Shown in pieces: positions 1 to 5,578 of a stretch of DNA of 11,525 nucleotides. The stretch lies in the NCBI GenBank assembly GCA_021799325.1, contig JAJZAS010000024.1, positions 1 to 11,525 of the forward strand. The letters are read 5' to 3'. Positions within the stretch are counted from its first letter, which is position 1; each line of letters opens with the position of its first letter. A model generated the notes under the pieces. The model had not been told where the DNA came from. It searched no databases and was given only the letters and a program-made list of their open reading frames with translations. The translations under genes were made by a program, and so were the position numbers. Source of the stretch: Bacillota bacterium (GTDB taxonomy: Bacteria > Bacillota > Bacilli > Alicyclobacillales > SLC66).

Positions 1-2
1 TC

Positions 3-274
3 TTAAACCCTGAGGTTCGCTTTCGGGGTACGAGAGTGACTGGAGAATTCGAAGGGAATAATATCTTAAGACAGGAATGATATATAATCTCAGCGAGTCT
101 GCCATGGATTTCTTGAAAGCGCTACATGGTAGGAGTCTAGATGAATTGATCGACGGCCTCATGAGGAGTAATTTCAGTAAAAACGATGATTATGGGCGAG
201 ATTTGTATATTGGAACGCGAGACTTATTAACGTCGGGCATACTGACGATAGGGGGCCAGTCTCGTGATGATTAG
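3..274 (+). pseudogene. PqqD-like RiPP recognition (RRE) protein, split by a frame change; 5' end outside window
   Basis: The first part (3-80, frame 3) reads LNPEVRFRG...NNILRQE and stops. The second part (77-274, frame 2) reads MIYNLSESAMDFLKALHGRS and ends ..DLLTSGILTIGG. Together they match the PqqD order: an N-terminal 'lnp-v-fr' strand, 'Y-LNE-a--iL-ll-G', a helical 'sldeLidgL' segment, and a final 'LL--Gil' wing, about 90 residues in all, which is the usual size. PqqD proteins bind the leader of a ribosomally made peptide and present it to a radical SAM or similar enzyme. One missing base near 74-80 (for example in GGAATGAT) would restore a single frame. The two frames overlap as ATGA, so coupled translation as two chains is possible but less likely. 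The ABC exporter follows at once, overlapping the end of this gene. The family call is from pattern recognition and is fairly sure; the start and precursor peptide would lie upstream of the window. Confidence 0.68.
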
Positions 275-1208
275 AGTTGAGCATTTGTCAAAATCATATG
301 CGTCTTCATTTAGTAAAACTGATGCTCTGAGAGACATTAGTTTTGCTGTTGGGTGTGGTGAGATACTGGGCATTCTAGGCCCCAATGGTGCAGGAAAATC
401 CACTTTGATAAAGATTTTGGCTACAATTCTTAATCGCGACACCGGTCAAATTTACATGGCAGATTGTACGACGGACGACGCGATTGCTTACCGACAGAAG
501 TTCACGGTCGCGCTTCAAAACAGCAGTCTGGAATTGTGGTTATCTGTTGAGGACAATCTGAAGATTTACGGGAAATTTTTTGGTCTGCAAGGTACCCATC
601 TCTCCAAACAAATCGATGAAGTGATCGGTCTATTTGGACTTAAAGAATTCCGCAGAAAAAGAGCCTCCGAATTGAGTGGCGGTTATCGGAAAAGACTGCA
701 ATTAGCGAGAAGTTTCTTGGTGGACACGCCTGTCATGATGCTCGACGAGCCAACGGCTGGTTTAGATCCGCTTGCGAAAAACCAAGTCATTAGACTGTTA
801 AAAGATAGGGCTGCACAAGGTAAGAGTATTATCTTCACGACACAGGTAATTGCAGAGGCGGAAGCACTTTGCAACAGGGTATTAATACTGAATCAAGGCA
901 GAAAGATAGCGGAAGGTAATGTCGAGGACATAAAAGCTTTATTCAGTGCAGGACAGCGAATGGAATTTAAATTTGAAGAAGTCACAGAGTCAATAGTGCG
1001 CGAAGCAAGTTCGATCTGCCAATTGACGGGGAAGGCTGCTCCTGAGCAACAAGGGAGTAGCTTGTTGTTTGACTTGACAGTGGTTGATGAGGCGGATCGA
1101 CAGACCATGAGTAAATTACTTGAGAGTCTCTGCCCGATAAGTGTCAGTACGAAGGATCTATCGCTAGAAGAAATATTTATTGAATTACTAAAGGAGGGGG
1201 TGGTATGA
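264..1208 (+). CDS. ABC transporter ATP-binding protein (DrrA/ABC-2 type exporter)
   Basis: This is the cytoplasmic ATPase of an ABC-2 exporter, about 314 residues, the normal length for the DrrA/CcmA class. Visible motifs are Walker A GPNGAGKST (39-47), Q-loop region ALQNSS (83-88), signature LSGGYRKR (137-144), and Walker B VMMLDEP (157-163) with a D-loop GLD (166-168). The switch position reads TTQ (192-194), so Gln replaces the usual H-loop His, as is common in DrrA-type proteins. The C-terminal part (about 225-314) is the regulatory extension typical of drug and peptide exporters. The start is GTG 264 or ATG 267; GGGGG at 251-255 serves either. It overlaps the PqqD-like gene by 11 bases and the permease start by 4 (ATGA), so the three form one operon. 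Substrate is unknown; the neighbours suggest a modified peptide or its self-immunity (inference). Confidence 0.93.
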   Translation: MMIRVEHLSKSYASSFSKTDALRDISFAVGCGEILGILGPNGAGKSTLIKILATILNRDTGQIYMADCTTDDAIAYRQKFTVALQNSSLELWLSVEDNLKIYGKFFGLQGTHLSKQIDEVIGLFGLKEFRRKRASELSGGYRKRLQLARSFLVDTPVMMLDEPTAGLDPLAKNQVIRLLKDRAAQGKSIIFTTQVIAEAEALCNRVLILNQGRKIAEGNVEDIKALFSAGQRMEFKFEEVTESIVREASSICQLTGKAAPEQQGSSLLFDLTVVDEADRQTMSKLLESLCPISVSTKDLSLEEIFIELLKEGVV

Positions 1209-1968
1209 ACGGTGTAGCTGCCTCTTTATATCGGGAGTATAAAATACGCATGTCATCGCCACGGGTCTTTGTGGAGAATATCGCCAATCCGCTATTTGTC
1301 TGCTCATTTTTGGGTTTGCATTGGGCGGGACAATTGGGAGAATTAGCAATGATTCAGGTGGCTCGACGCCGTATCTTAATTATTTTGTCATTGGTGCTGT
1401 GAACATTAGTTTTATTTCAAATGCCTTGGTGGCTTCTACGAAAATATTCATCGATAAATATGTTGGGCTTTACGAGGAAATCCTTTCGTACCCAGTTAGA
1501 AGAAGTCATATTTTATTTGGGAAGCTGATCTTTAATCTCATCCTGTCATTTGCGCAAGCCGTCGTGATGATTGCATTTGTTGCTGCCATTACCGGGAATA
1601 TCGAGCTCAATTGGTATCGCATTATTTTGCTTGTACTGGTACTGGCTTTGGGAAGCAGTACATGGTTTTTTAGTATGGTGATACTTGCAGTCAAATTGAA
1701 AACGCAAGATGCTTTCAACACGGCCTATTTCTTGATCATGACTCCCATTGTCTTTACAAGTTCAATTTATTATCCTGTTAATCGATTACCGTCAGTGCTC
1801 AAATTCTTGGGGTATGCAAATCCATTATCATGGATGACGGATATTGGAAGGGACATATATCTTGGAGTGCCAACAAGCGAATTAAGTCTGAAGGTTATCG
1901 GGTTAGTGGCTCTGTTGATTATTTCGTCCATTATGTCGATCAGAATGTTTGCCAAGGGAATAAAATAG
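1205..1968 (+). pseudogene. ABC-2 type permease, interrupted by a frameshift near 1292-1303
   Basis: This is the membrane partner of the preceding ATPase, starting with ATG 1205 behind AAGGAGGGGG (1191-1200). Frame 2 gives MNGVAASLYREYKIRMSSPR... up to NPLFV and then turns into non-family sequence. Frame 1 picks up with LLIFGFALGG at about 1300 and runs to 1968. Joined with one added base, the product is about 255 residues, the normal size, with six hydrophobic segments: about 1291-1335, 1370-1430, 1525-1605, 1615-1700, 1720-1775 and 1890-1950. The late segment SSIYYPVNRLPSVLKFLGYANPLSW (read as two pieces) is the classic ABC-2 'P-lp--l-----NPlt' region. The lesion looks like a one-base loss (GTCTG from GTCCTG or similar). 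ATG 1321 opens the second frame but would miss the first helix. It is either a real pseudogene or a sequencing error. Confidence 0.85.
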
Positions 1969-2040
1969 AAAATCAAGACCCGGTTTATAAGTCCATGTAG
2001 CCAGTACTTTTGAGATATGAAGTCGCACCTGTTTGAGGTC

Positions 2041-2116
2041 GTGAAACCTACTCCGGTGGTAGAGCACTGCGCTGGCAGCGCAGGGGTCAGGGGTTCAAAT
2101 CCCCTATTCTCCACCA
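2041..2116 (+). tRNA. tRNA-Ala(GGC)-like copy 1, 5' third degenerate (probable pseudo-tRNA or att remnant)
   Basis: The spacing is exactly that of a 76-base tRNA: 7+2+4+8+4+1+5+7+5+5+5+7+5+7+1+CCA. The anticodon arm CTGCG-CTGGCAG-CGCAG (2067-2083) gives anticodon GGC, and the T arm AGGGG-TTCAAAT-CCCCT (2089-2105) is perfect. CCA is encoded at 2114-2116. The acceptor 5' strand GTGAAAC pairs with ATTCTCC at only 4 of 7 positions (G1-C72, G3-T70, A5-T68, A6-T67), and the D stem ACTC/GAGC at 3 of 4. It therefore probably does not make a normal charged tRNA. A 60-base stretch (2054-2113) recurs identically at 2967-3026, and its first 34 bases recur again at 3901-3934. Confidence 0.6.
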
Positions 2117-2119
2117 TAC

Positions 2120-2165
2120 AAGAAAGCACCTAAATGCAGGAAAAGTGTTTAGGTGTTTTCTTATA
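2120..2165 (+). terminator. Intrinsic terminator after tRNA-Ala-like copy 1
   Basis: Arms 2120-2134 (AAGAAAGCACCTAAA) and 2148-2162 (TTTAGGTGTTTTCTT) pair over 15 bases with one G-T pair, around a 13-base loop. The 3' arm itself carries the T-rich run. It begins 4 bases after the CCA end, as tRNA terminators do. Confidence 0.75.
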
Positions 2166-2387
2166 CGCCTGGCATGGATGATTGAAAGAACAAATTATTG
2201 TGGAAGGAATAGATGGTTACAAAATATGTAATTCATTGTCGTAATAGCAACTGTATGTTACTATGTGGATGCGGAAGAATTGACATTTTCCACATTCGTA
2301 CGTTTTGTTTTTGGATTTTTAGCATAAACTGGAATACCGATTTGAAAGGTGGTTCCGTTTATGTGTCAGTCGAAGGAGGATAAAGAA

Positions 2388-2561
2388 ATGTCGAATATCC
2401 TTGAACGGCGAGTTGATAAACGTACTGAGACTAACCGTCCCCTTTTCGAGAAATTAAGTGCAAGGGGACAACAAGCAAAATTTAGTGATGATGGCGTACT
2501 TCTTCTGGATCGGAACAATCCTTCCCATCGCGAGTGGTATTATGAGGATAATGAGGAATAG
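2388..2561 (+). CDS. Short antitoxin-like protein upstream of a PemK/MazF toxin
   Basis: This is a 57-residue acidic protein, MSNILERRVDKRTETNRPLF... ending HREWYYEDNEE. I chose ATG 2388 because AAGGAGGA (2373-2380) lies 7 bases before it; an in-frame ATG at 2349 has no such site. It ends 2 bases before the toxin-like gene, the usual antitoxin-first layout. I see no clear AbrB or ribbon-helix-helix fold. The charged tail with the 'HREWY-D' pattern fits a short toxin-binding peptide. A possible upstream promoter is TTGTCG (2236-2241), 17 bases, TACTAT (2259-2264), but it is weak; a perfect TTGACA at 2280-2285 lacks a good -10 box. The role as antitoxin is inferred from position. Confidence 0.72.
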   Translation: MSNILERRVDKRTETNRPLFEKLSARGQQAKFSDDGVLLLDRNNPSHREWYYEDNEE

Positions 2562-2563
2562 TT

Positions 2564-2917
2564 ATGCCTCCTTCTATTTCTGCTGGTGATATTTTTCGCC
2601 TTCGGGTCGATTTTCAAGATGATCCTGAAGGGTTTAAAAAAAGGCCGGTTGTTGTACTCGCTGTATCTGATGAAGAATTCATTGTGATGGCAGCTCAAAT
2701 CACGAGCGTAGGACCGAACGAAAATCCTACATATCATGATCAATATAAGTTTCCGATCTTGAATTGGCAAAAGTCTGGACTAGATAAACCTTCCTGGGTA
2801 AAAACCCATCCGGACAATTTACTTAGAATTGAAATTAACAAATTAAACAATTGTATAGGGCAGATACATAGAGATGATCTCCAACGTTTAATTGAACAAC
2901 TTGAATCAGATATTTGA
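2564..2917 (+). CDS. PemK/MazF-like toxin (mRNA interferase family)
   Basis: This 117-residue protein is the normal length for the PemK/MazF family of small SH3-like ribonucleases, which cut mRNA at short sequences and stop growth. Family marks, in order, are the opening GDIFRLRVDF (8-17), KKRPVVVLA (25-33) at the usual 'RP-lVl' strand, the ITS turn (46-48), the central Y-FPILNW--SGL-KPSWV stretch (61-79), and the late IG-IHRDDL (98-105). The 'W--sGL-kpSwV' wording suggests the Bacillota PemK-like branch rather than classic E. coli MazF. It sits 2 bases after the antitoxin-like gene and is the only cargo, with its partner, between tRNA-Ala-like copies 1 and 2. A weak promoter-like pair at its 3' end (TTGAAC 2892-2897, TGATAT 2915-2920, spacing 17) could drive copy 2. 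Confidence 0.85.
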   Translation: MPPSISAGDIFRLRVDFQDDPEGFKKRPVVVLAVSDEEFIVMAAQITSVGPNENPTYHDQYKFPILNWQKSGLDKPSWVKTHPDNLLRIEINKLNNCIGQIHRDDLQRLIEQLESDI

Positions 2918-2953
2918 TATGTGAGCGGTTGCAAACCTGCAACTGTTAGGGCA

Positions 2954-3026
2954 GTGAAACTAGCCACGGTGGTAGAGCACTGCGCTGGCAGCGCAGGGGT
3001 CAGGGGTTCAAATCCCCTATTCTCCA
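2954..3026 (+). tRNA. tRNA-Ala(GGC)-like copy 2, 5' third degenerate, no CCA
   Basis: It has the same geometry as copy 1 (73 bases to the discriminator A, then TTA instead of CCA). The anticodon arm (2980-2996, anticodon GGC) and T arm are perfect and identical to copy 1. The 5' strand GTGAAAC is identical to copy 1 and mismatches ATTCTCC at three positions; the D strand GCCA pairs with GAGC at only two. The series TAGC-CA-CGGTGGTAGAGC reads like a normal TAGCTCAGCGGTGG.. with two single-base losses. It is 913 bases from copy 1. Confidence 0.57.
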
Positions 3027-3088
3027 TTAAAAAACCCGCTTAAATAGCAATGTCATTAACTTAAGAGAATAACTCGATAAATCATGTA

Positions 3089-3502
3089 TTGGGGTTTCTC
3101 GACACCTTTAATCTGACAGGCGGCAATCAAAGTGTTGATGTCAAGAAGAGAATTGCGACACTGATCGAACAACGGGCTGACGAGCAGAACACGGCACATG
3201 GGGCGCTACTCATCTGCGAACAAGCTCTACGGATATTCATGGAAGTACAAGATGACGTGGTCAGGGATCGGATTGTAAAGAAAATGCAGCAGTATACCAA
3301 GTCACAATTGTATCAAGGGCTCGGTGCTATTCCTATTAGCGAAGTATCCGAAAGCGAAGCATTTGTTGAAAGTTTAGAGTCATTTGTTGCATCCCTGGGT
3401 ATTGATGAAAGACTCAGGTTGCTGAGTGGAGCAGGCATTCCAAACCAAATTGGGCTAAGGCAATGGATGGATGAAGCGAGTAAGCTGTATCGCATGGGTT
3501 AA
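3089..3502 (+). CDS. Uncharacterised 137-residue protein
   Basis: I do not recognise the family. From TTG 3089 the protein begins MGFLDTFNLTGGNQSVDV and looks soluble and mostly helical, with charged amphipathic stretches (about 18-70 and 85-137) and no membrane segment or signal peptide. No good ribosome binding site precedes TTG 3089. The frame is open back to 3065, so the true start may be elsewhere or the gene may be 5'-truncated by whatever placed tRNA-Ala-like copy 2 just upstream. It is the only plausible gene between copies 2 and 3. Length and the absence of stop codons over 414 bases favour a real gene, but expression is uncertain. Confidence 0.5.
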   Translation: MGFLDTFNLTGGNQSVDVKKRIATLIEQRADEQNTAHGALLICEQALRIFMEVQDDVVRDRIVKKMQQYTKSQLYQGLGAIPISEVSESEAFVESLESFVASLGIDERLRLLSGAGIPNQIGLRQWMDEASKLYRMG

Positions 3503-3887
3503 TGGCACATGATGAGTTCACGTTCGAACTGTATAGTCTTGATTCACACGATGCTTGTCGGGTCAGTTATGGCTGAAGAGACCAACTGATTTTTCAGGGG
3601 TTCTCTTTCCGTTTAAAGTGAGAACCATAACTATCGGTGCACTTCAGATTATATTATGTGTAGCCTGGGAAACTTTATACACAGCAAAGGGTACGGGGCA
3701 TTTCTTCAAGATTTATCGGAATAACTCCGCGACGCACCATAATTTTTATAACCATAATCTTCATAATTGACATGCAAGCAGTAAGATGGTATTCTAATCG
3801 TCGTTGGAATCAAGCCTTTGCGAAATCGCCATAACGCCAAGAGCGAAAAACGTTCTTGAGTCACAATGCTAGTGTCTACCTAGGGTA
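3503..3887. other. Gene-poor stretch before tRNA-Ala-like copy 3
   Basis: I see no supported gene in these 385 bases. A 71-codon open frame at 3555-3770 has no ribosome binding site and a composition unlike a real protein (many His and Asn near the end). Just before copy 3 there is a short inverted repeat CTACC-TAG-GGTAG (3877-3889). The stretch may be the remnant of the islet's non-coding end. Confidence 0.4.
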
Positions 3888-3963
3888 GTTAAAGTAACCA
3901 CGGTGGTAGAGCACTGCGCTGGCAGCGCAGGGGTTGTGGGTTCGAGTCCCATCGGTTCCACAA
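3888..3963 (+). tRNA. tRNA-Ala(GGC)-like copy 3, different T arm, 5' third degenerate
   Basis: Same layout as copies 1 and 2: the anticodon arm at 3914-3930 reads GGC. The T arm is GTGGG-TTCGAGT-CCCAT (3936-3952) and the acceptor 3' strand is CGGTTCC, followed by A and CAA rather than CCA. The 5' strand GTTAAAG pairs at 3 of 7 positions. The 34-base core (3901-3934) equals copies 1 and 2, but the T arm differs from them by compensated changes, so it comes from a different real tRNA-Ala rather than by random decay. A perfect 11-base inverted repeat ACCACGGTGGT lies at 3897-3907, at the left edge of the core. Confidence 0.57.
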
Positions 3964-3974
3964 ATACGCGACTT

Positions 3975-4051
3975 GGAGCTGTGGTGTAGTGGCCTAACAT
4001 GCCTGCCTGTCACGCAGGAGATCGCGGGTTCGAATCCCGTCAGCTCCGCCA
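3975..4051 (+). tRNA. tRNA-Asp (GTC)
   Basis: A complete 77-base tRNA. The acceptor GGAGCTG pairs with CAGCTCC, with discriminator G and encoded CCA. The anticodon arm CCTGC-CTGTCAC-GCAGG gives GTC, and the T arm GCGGG-TTCGAAT-CCCGT is normal (one G-T pair). It lies 11 bases after tRNA-Ala-like copy 3, suggesting one transcript. Confidence 0.96.
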
Positions 4052-4068
4052 TAATTTTTCAGATCAAT

Positions 4069-4117
4069 GGTCCACGTACGAGTGTATACTCTATAGAGTG
4101 GGCTTTTTCTTATTTTT
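4069..4117 (+). terminator. Probable terminator after tRNA-Asp
   Basis: GTCCAC (4070-4075) pairs with GTGGGC (4098-4103), with an inner GAGT/ACTC stem (4080-4083 and 4088-4091). TTTTTCTTATTTTT follows from 4104. The stem is branched and not very strong, so termination may be partial. Confidence 0.55.
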
Positions 4118-4148
4118 GAAGATACCTAGATAAACAAGGAGCTGTCGA

Positions 4149-4928
4149 ATGATGGTACGCTACAAGTTTATCGGGCACTCCACGGTTTTGGTCGAGTTAA
4201 ATGGGAAACGGTTCATTACTGACCCCATTGTATCTAATCGCGCGTTGGTAGTTCGCAGGAAACGGCCCGCCGGTTACGTGTCCGATGACTTAAAGCAGAT
4301 TGATTATGTGCTATTGTCGCATTCGCACTGGGATCATCTTGATCGTCGCACTTTGCGCAAAATCGCGAGAACCAGCGTTGCCGATGTGATTTGTCCAGTG
4401 GGGCATATGTCACTCCTGAAAAATATTGGTTTTCGTAATATTTACGAATTGAAAATGGGTCAGGTATTGACGCTGGGAGAGTTTAAGTTCAGCTTGACTC
4501 CTGTGAATCATCGGGGAAAAAGATGGCTAGAAAGGTATCGCTCATCAGCGGGGATTTTTGTGCAGGGCATGGATCATTCCTTCTGGTTTGCGGGGGATAC
4601 GGGGTATCGCAATGACTTTAGTACAGGTATGAATGGACAAAAGCCAGAGGTGGCGCTTATTCCTATCGGAGCCTATGCGCCACGTGAATGGTATCATATG
4701 ATGCACATGGACCCATCGGATGCCCTAAAGGCATTTCGAGATGTGGGCGCATCGTATATGTTACCTATTCATTGGGGGGCGTTTAAGCTAACGAAAGAGG
4801 AGATTCACGAACCTCCTCAGCTGCTTCGCTCGCTCGTAAAAAAAGAACCAGAACTTGCTAGTCGCATCTGGTGGTTGGAACCAGGCGAGGAGAAGATTAT
4901 GGAAGAACATGCCCATTTGACAAAGTGA
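4149..4928 (+). CDS. Metallo-beta-lactamase fold hydrolase, NAPE-PLD/UlaG-like
   Basis: This 259-residue cytoplasmic enzyme (no signal peptide) has the metal-site order of the family: SHSHWDHLD (57-65; H58, H60, D62, H63), H121 in PVNHRGKR, D150 in AGDTGY, and H208 in PIHWGAF. The IPIGAY-PREWY..MHMDP block (171-188) and the late 'LT-EE-hEPP-LL' stretch (214-226) match the branch related to N-acyl-phosphatidylethanolamine phospholipase D, which cleaves phosphodiester bonds with two zinc ions. The true bacterial substrate is not known; a phospholipid or cyclic phosphodiester is inference. ATG 4149 is preceded by AAGGAG (4136-4141). The gene lies between tRNA-Asp and tRNA-Phe, and the tRNA-Phe promoter overlaps its last codons. 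Confidence 0.92.
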   Translation: MMVRYKFIGHSTVLVELNGKRFITDPIVSNRALVVRRKRPAGYVSDDLKQIDYVLLSHSHWDHLDRRTLRKIARTSVADVICPVGHMSLLKNIGFRNIYELKMGQVLTLGEFKFSLTPVNHRGKRWLERYRSSAGIFVQGMDHSFWFAGDTGYRNDFSTGMNGQKPEVALIPIGAYAPREWYHMMHMDPSDALKAFRDVGASYMLPIHWGAFKLTKEEIHEPPQLLRSLVKKEPELASRIWWLEPGEEKIMEEHAHLTK

Positions 4929-4946
4929 TAGCAGATAAGGTATCTT
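4917..4946 (+). promoter_or_regulatory. Sigma-A-like promoter of tRNA-Phe/Gly
   Basis: TTGACA (4917-4922), an 18-base spacer, then TATCTT (4941-4946), about 18 bases before tRNA-Phe. The -35 box is a perfect consensus and lies inside the end of the hydrolase gene. Confidence 0.65.
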
Positions 4947-4963
4947 ACTATTTGTTTCTACTT

Positions 4964-5039
<76 letters not shown>

Positions 5040-5050
5040 GTTTTGGTCGC

Positions 5051-5125
5051 GCGGAAGTGGCTCAGGGGTAGAGCATCGCCTTGCCAAGGCGAGGGTCGCG
5101 GGTTCGAATCCCGTCTTCCGCTCCA
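5051..5125 (+). tRNA. tRNA-Gly (GCC)
   Basis: A complete 75-base tRNA. Acceptor GCGGAAG pairs with CTTCCGC, discriminator T, encoded CCA. The anticodon arm TCGCC-TTGCCAA-GGCGA gives GCC. It is probably co-transcribed with tRNA-Phe. Confidence 0.97.
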
Positions 5126-5149
5126 TTTGTTTTGTATGCTGGGATTGAA

Positions 5150-5178
5150 TTGACTTTCCTGGTGGCATGACGTAATAT
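5150..5178 (+). promoter_or_regulatory. Sigma-A-like promoter of tRNA-Leu
   Basis: TTGACT (5150-5155), a 17-base spacer, TAATAT (5173-5178), ending 19 bases before the tRNA-Leu start. A transcription start near 5185 would leave a short 5' leader. Confidence 0.7.
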
Positions 5179-5197
5179 TACTTGCAGTCATCGATGC

Positions 5198-5282
5198 GCC
5201 GAGGTGGCGGAATTGGCAGACGCTCTGGACTTAAAATCCAGTGGGCCGAAAGCCCGTACGGGTTCGAGTCCCGTCCTCGGCA
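5198..5282 (+). tRNA. tRNA-Leu (TAA)
   Basis: An 85-base class II tRNA with a long variable arm (GGGCC-GAAA-GCCC type). Acceptor GCCGAGG pairs with CCTCGGC, discriminator A. CCA is not encoded (TAA follows), so it must be added by the CCA enzyme. The anticodon arm CTGGA-CTTAAAA-TCCAG gives TAA. Confidence 0.96.
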
Positions 5283-5293
5283 TAAAAGGATAA

Positions 5294-5330
5294 GATACGA
5301 GGAAACACTTCTCGTGTCTTTTCTTTTTGT
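5294..5330 (+). terminator. Intrinsic terminator after tRNA-Leu
   Basis: GATACGAG (5294-5301) pairs with CTCGTGTC (5311-5318) over 8 bases (one T-G pair), followed by TTTTCTTTTTG. It closes the tRNA cluster and isolates it from the pilus operon. Confidence 0.88.
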
Positions 5331-5352
5331 TTAAGTATTTTAAAAATAGTAC

Positions 5353-5381
5353 TAGACAGCTTGTGCACATTGTGGTATATC
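5353..5381 (+). promoter_or_regulatory. Promoter of the riboswitch-flp leader
   Basis: TAGACA (5353-5358), exactly 17 bases, TATATC (5376-5381), both close to sigma-A consensus. A start near 5388 would place the c-di-GMP aptamer about 20 bases into the transcript. No other candidate lies between the tRNA-Leu terminator and the aptamer. Confidence 0.6.
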
Positions 5382-5406
5382 ATTAGTAATCGATCATATT
5401 CGACAG

Positions 5407-5509
5407 CAAGAAAATCGATAATGGCAAACTTGCCGAAAGGCAAGGACGCAAAGTTACAGACCTAAAACCAGTGATCTGGTCATGGTGGCTGAACCGCCGA
5501 AAGATCTTG
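5407..5509 (+). ncRNA. Cyclic di-GMP class I (GEMM-I) riboswitch aptamer
   Basis: The conserved core is present in order: GGCAAAC (5423-5429), a hairpin CTTGCC-GAAA-GGCAAG (5429-5444), GACGCAAAG (5445-5453), CCTAAA (5461-5466), an inner hairpin ACCAG-TGAT-CTGGT (5467-5480), ATGG (5482-5485), and GGTGG-CTGAA-CCGCC (5484-5498). The GAAA loop and the CCTAA/ATGG pair look like the tetraloop and receptor that dock in this fold. The closing stem pairs CAAGA (5407-5411) with TCTTG (5505-5509), extended by TCG (5415-5417) with CGA (5498-5500). The RNA binds the second messenger c-di-GMP, which in bacteria governs adhesion and motility. It leads straight into the flp pilin gene, so it should set Tad pilus output. 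Confidence 0.93.
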
Positions 5510-5538
5510 TTTTTGTTTACCCAAAAATAAGCTTTCGG
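5497..5538 (+). promoter_or_regulatory. Anti-aptamer hairpin of the riboswitch expression platform
   Basis: CCGAAAG (5497-5503) pairs with CTTTCGG (5532-5538), and inside it CTTGTTTTTG (5506-5515) pairs with CAAAAATAAG (5522-5531), leaving loop TTTACC and a 2-base bulge. This 17-bp hairpin uses the 3' strand of the aptamer closing stem and the end of its GGTGG/CCGCC hairpin, so it cannot form together with the folded aptamer. Confidence 0.7.
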
Positions 5539-5575
5539 CCACCGTTTATAAAAATCTTATAAAAAGGTGGTTTTT
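5539..5575 (+). terminator. Riboswitch-controlled terminator that also hides the flp ribosome binding site
   Basis: CCACC (5539-5543) pairs with GGTGG (5566-5570), and TTTATAA (5545-5551) with TTATAAA (5557-5563), around loop AAATC. TTTTT follows at 5571-5575. The 3' arm GGTGG is part of the Shine-Dalgarno AAAGGTGG of flp, so the stem can both end transcription and block translation. GCCACC (5538-5543) can instead pair with GGTGGC (5484-5489) of the aptamer, freeing the ribosome site. Confidence 0.75.
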
Positions 5576-5578
5576 AAG

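Larger units (their letters stand above)
2041..3963. mobile_element. Candidate tandem tRNA-Ala integration array with two small cargo islets
   Basis: Three direct copies of a 34-base core (2054-2087, 2967-3000, 3901-3934) bound two islets: 2117-2953 with the toxin-antitoxin pair, and 3027-3887 with an unknown gene. All three share a similar 5' arm (GTGAAAC, GTGAAAC, GTTAAAG). Copies 1 and 2 also share the 3' arm, while copy 3 has a different T arm and acceptor. That is the pattern P-core-P', P-core-P', P-core-B' expected when elements stack at one tRNA site. No integrase or recombinase gene is in the window, so this is inference. Confidence 0.35.

Noticed and set aside
42..50. GGAGAATTC as the missing acceptor strand for the tRNA-Ala copies
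   Set aside because: It complements ATTCTCC but lies inside the PqqD-like gene with no D arm after it; chance match.
1770..3027. Reverse-strand open frames carrying MENRGFEPLTPALPAQCSTT
   Set aside because: This is the well-known false translation of the antisense strand of a tRNA; the same happens at 4788-5443.
3555..3770. 71-codon open frame
   Set aside because: No ribosome binding site, odd composition, no family signal; treated as non-coding.
2041..3960. Three ordinary functional tRNA-Ala genes
   Set aside because: Anticodon and T arms are good, but the acceptor stems pair at 3 or 4 of 7 positions and the D stems are broken in all three.
2041..3963. CRISPR array, because of the repeated GTGAAAC and regular repeats
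   Set aside because: Only three copies about 900 bases apart, with genes between them and clear tRNA-Ala folds; no short spacers and no cas genes.
4085..4090. TATACT as a promoter -10 box for the hydrolase
   Set aside because: No -35 box at the right distance (GATCAA), and the sequence is inside the stem of the likely tRNA-Asp terminator.
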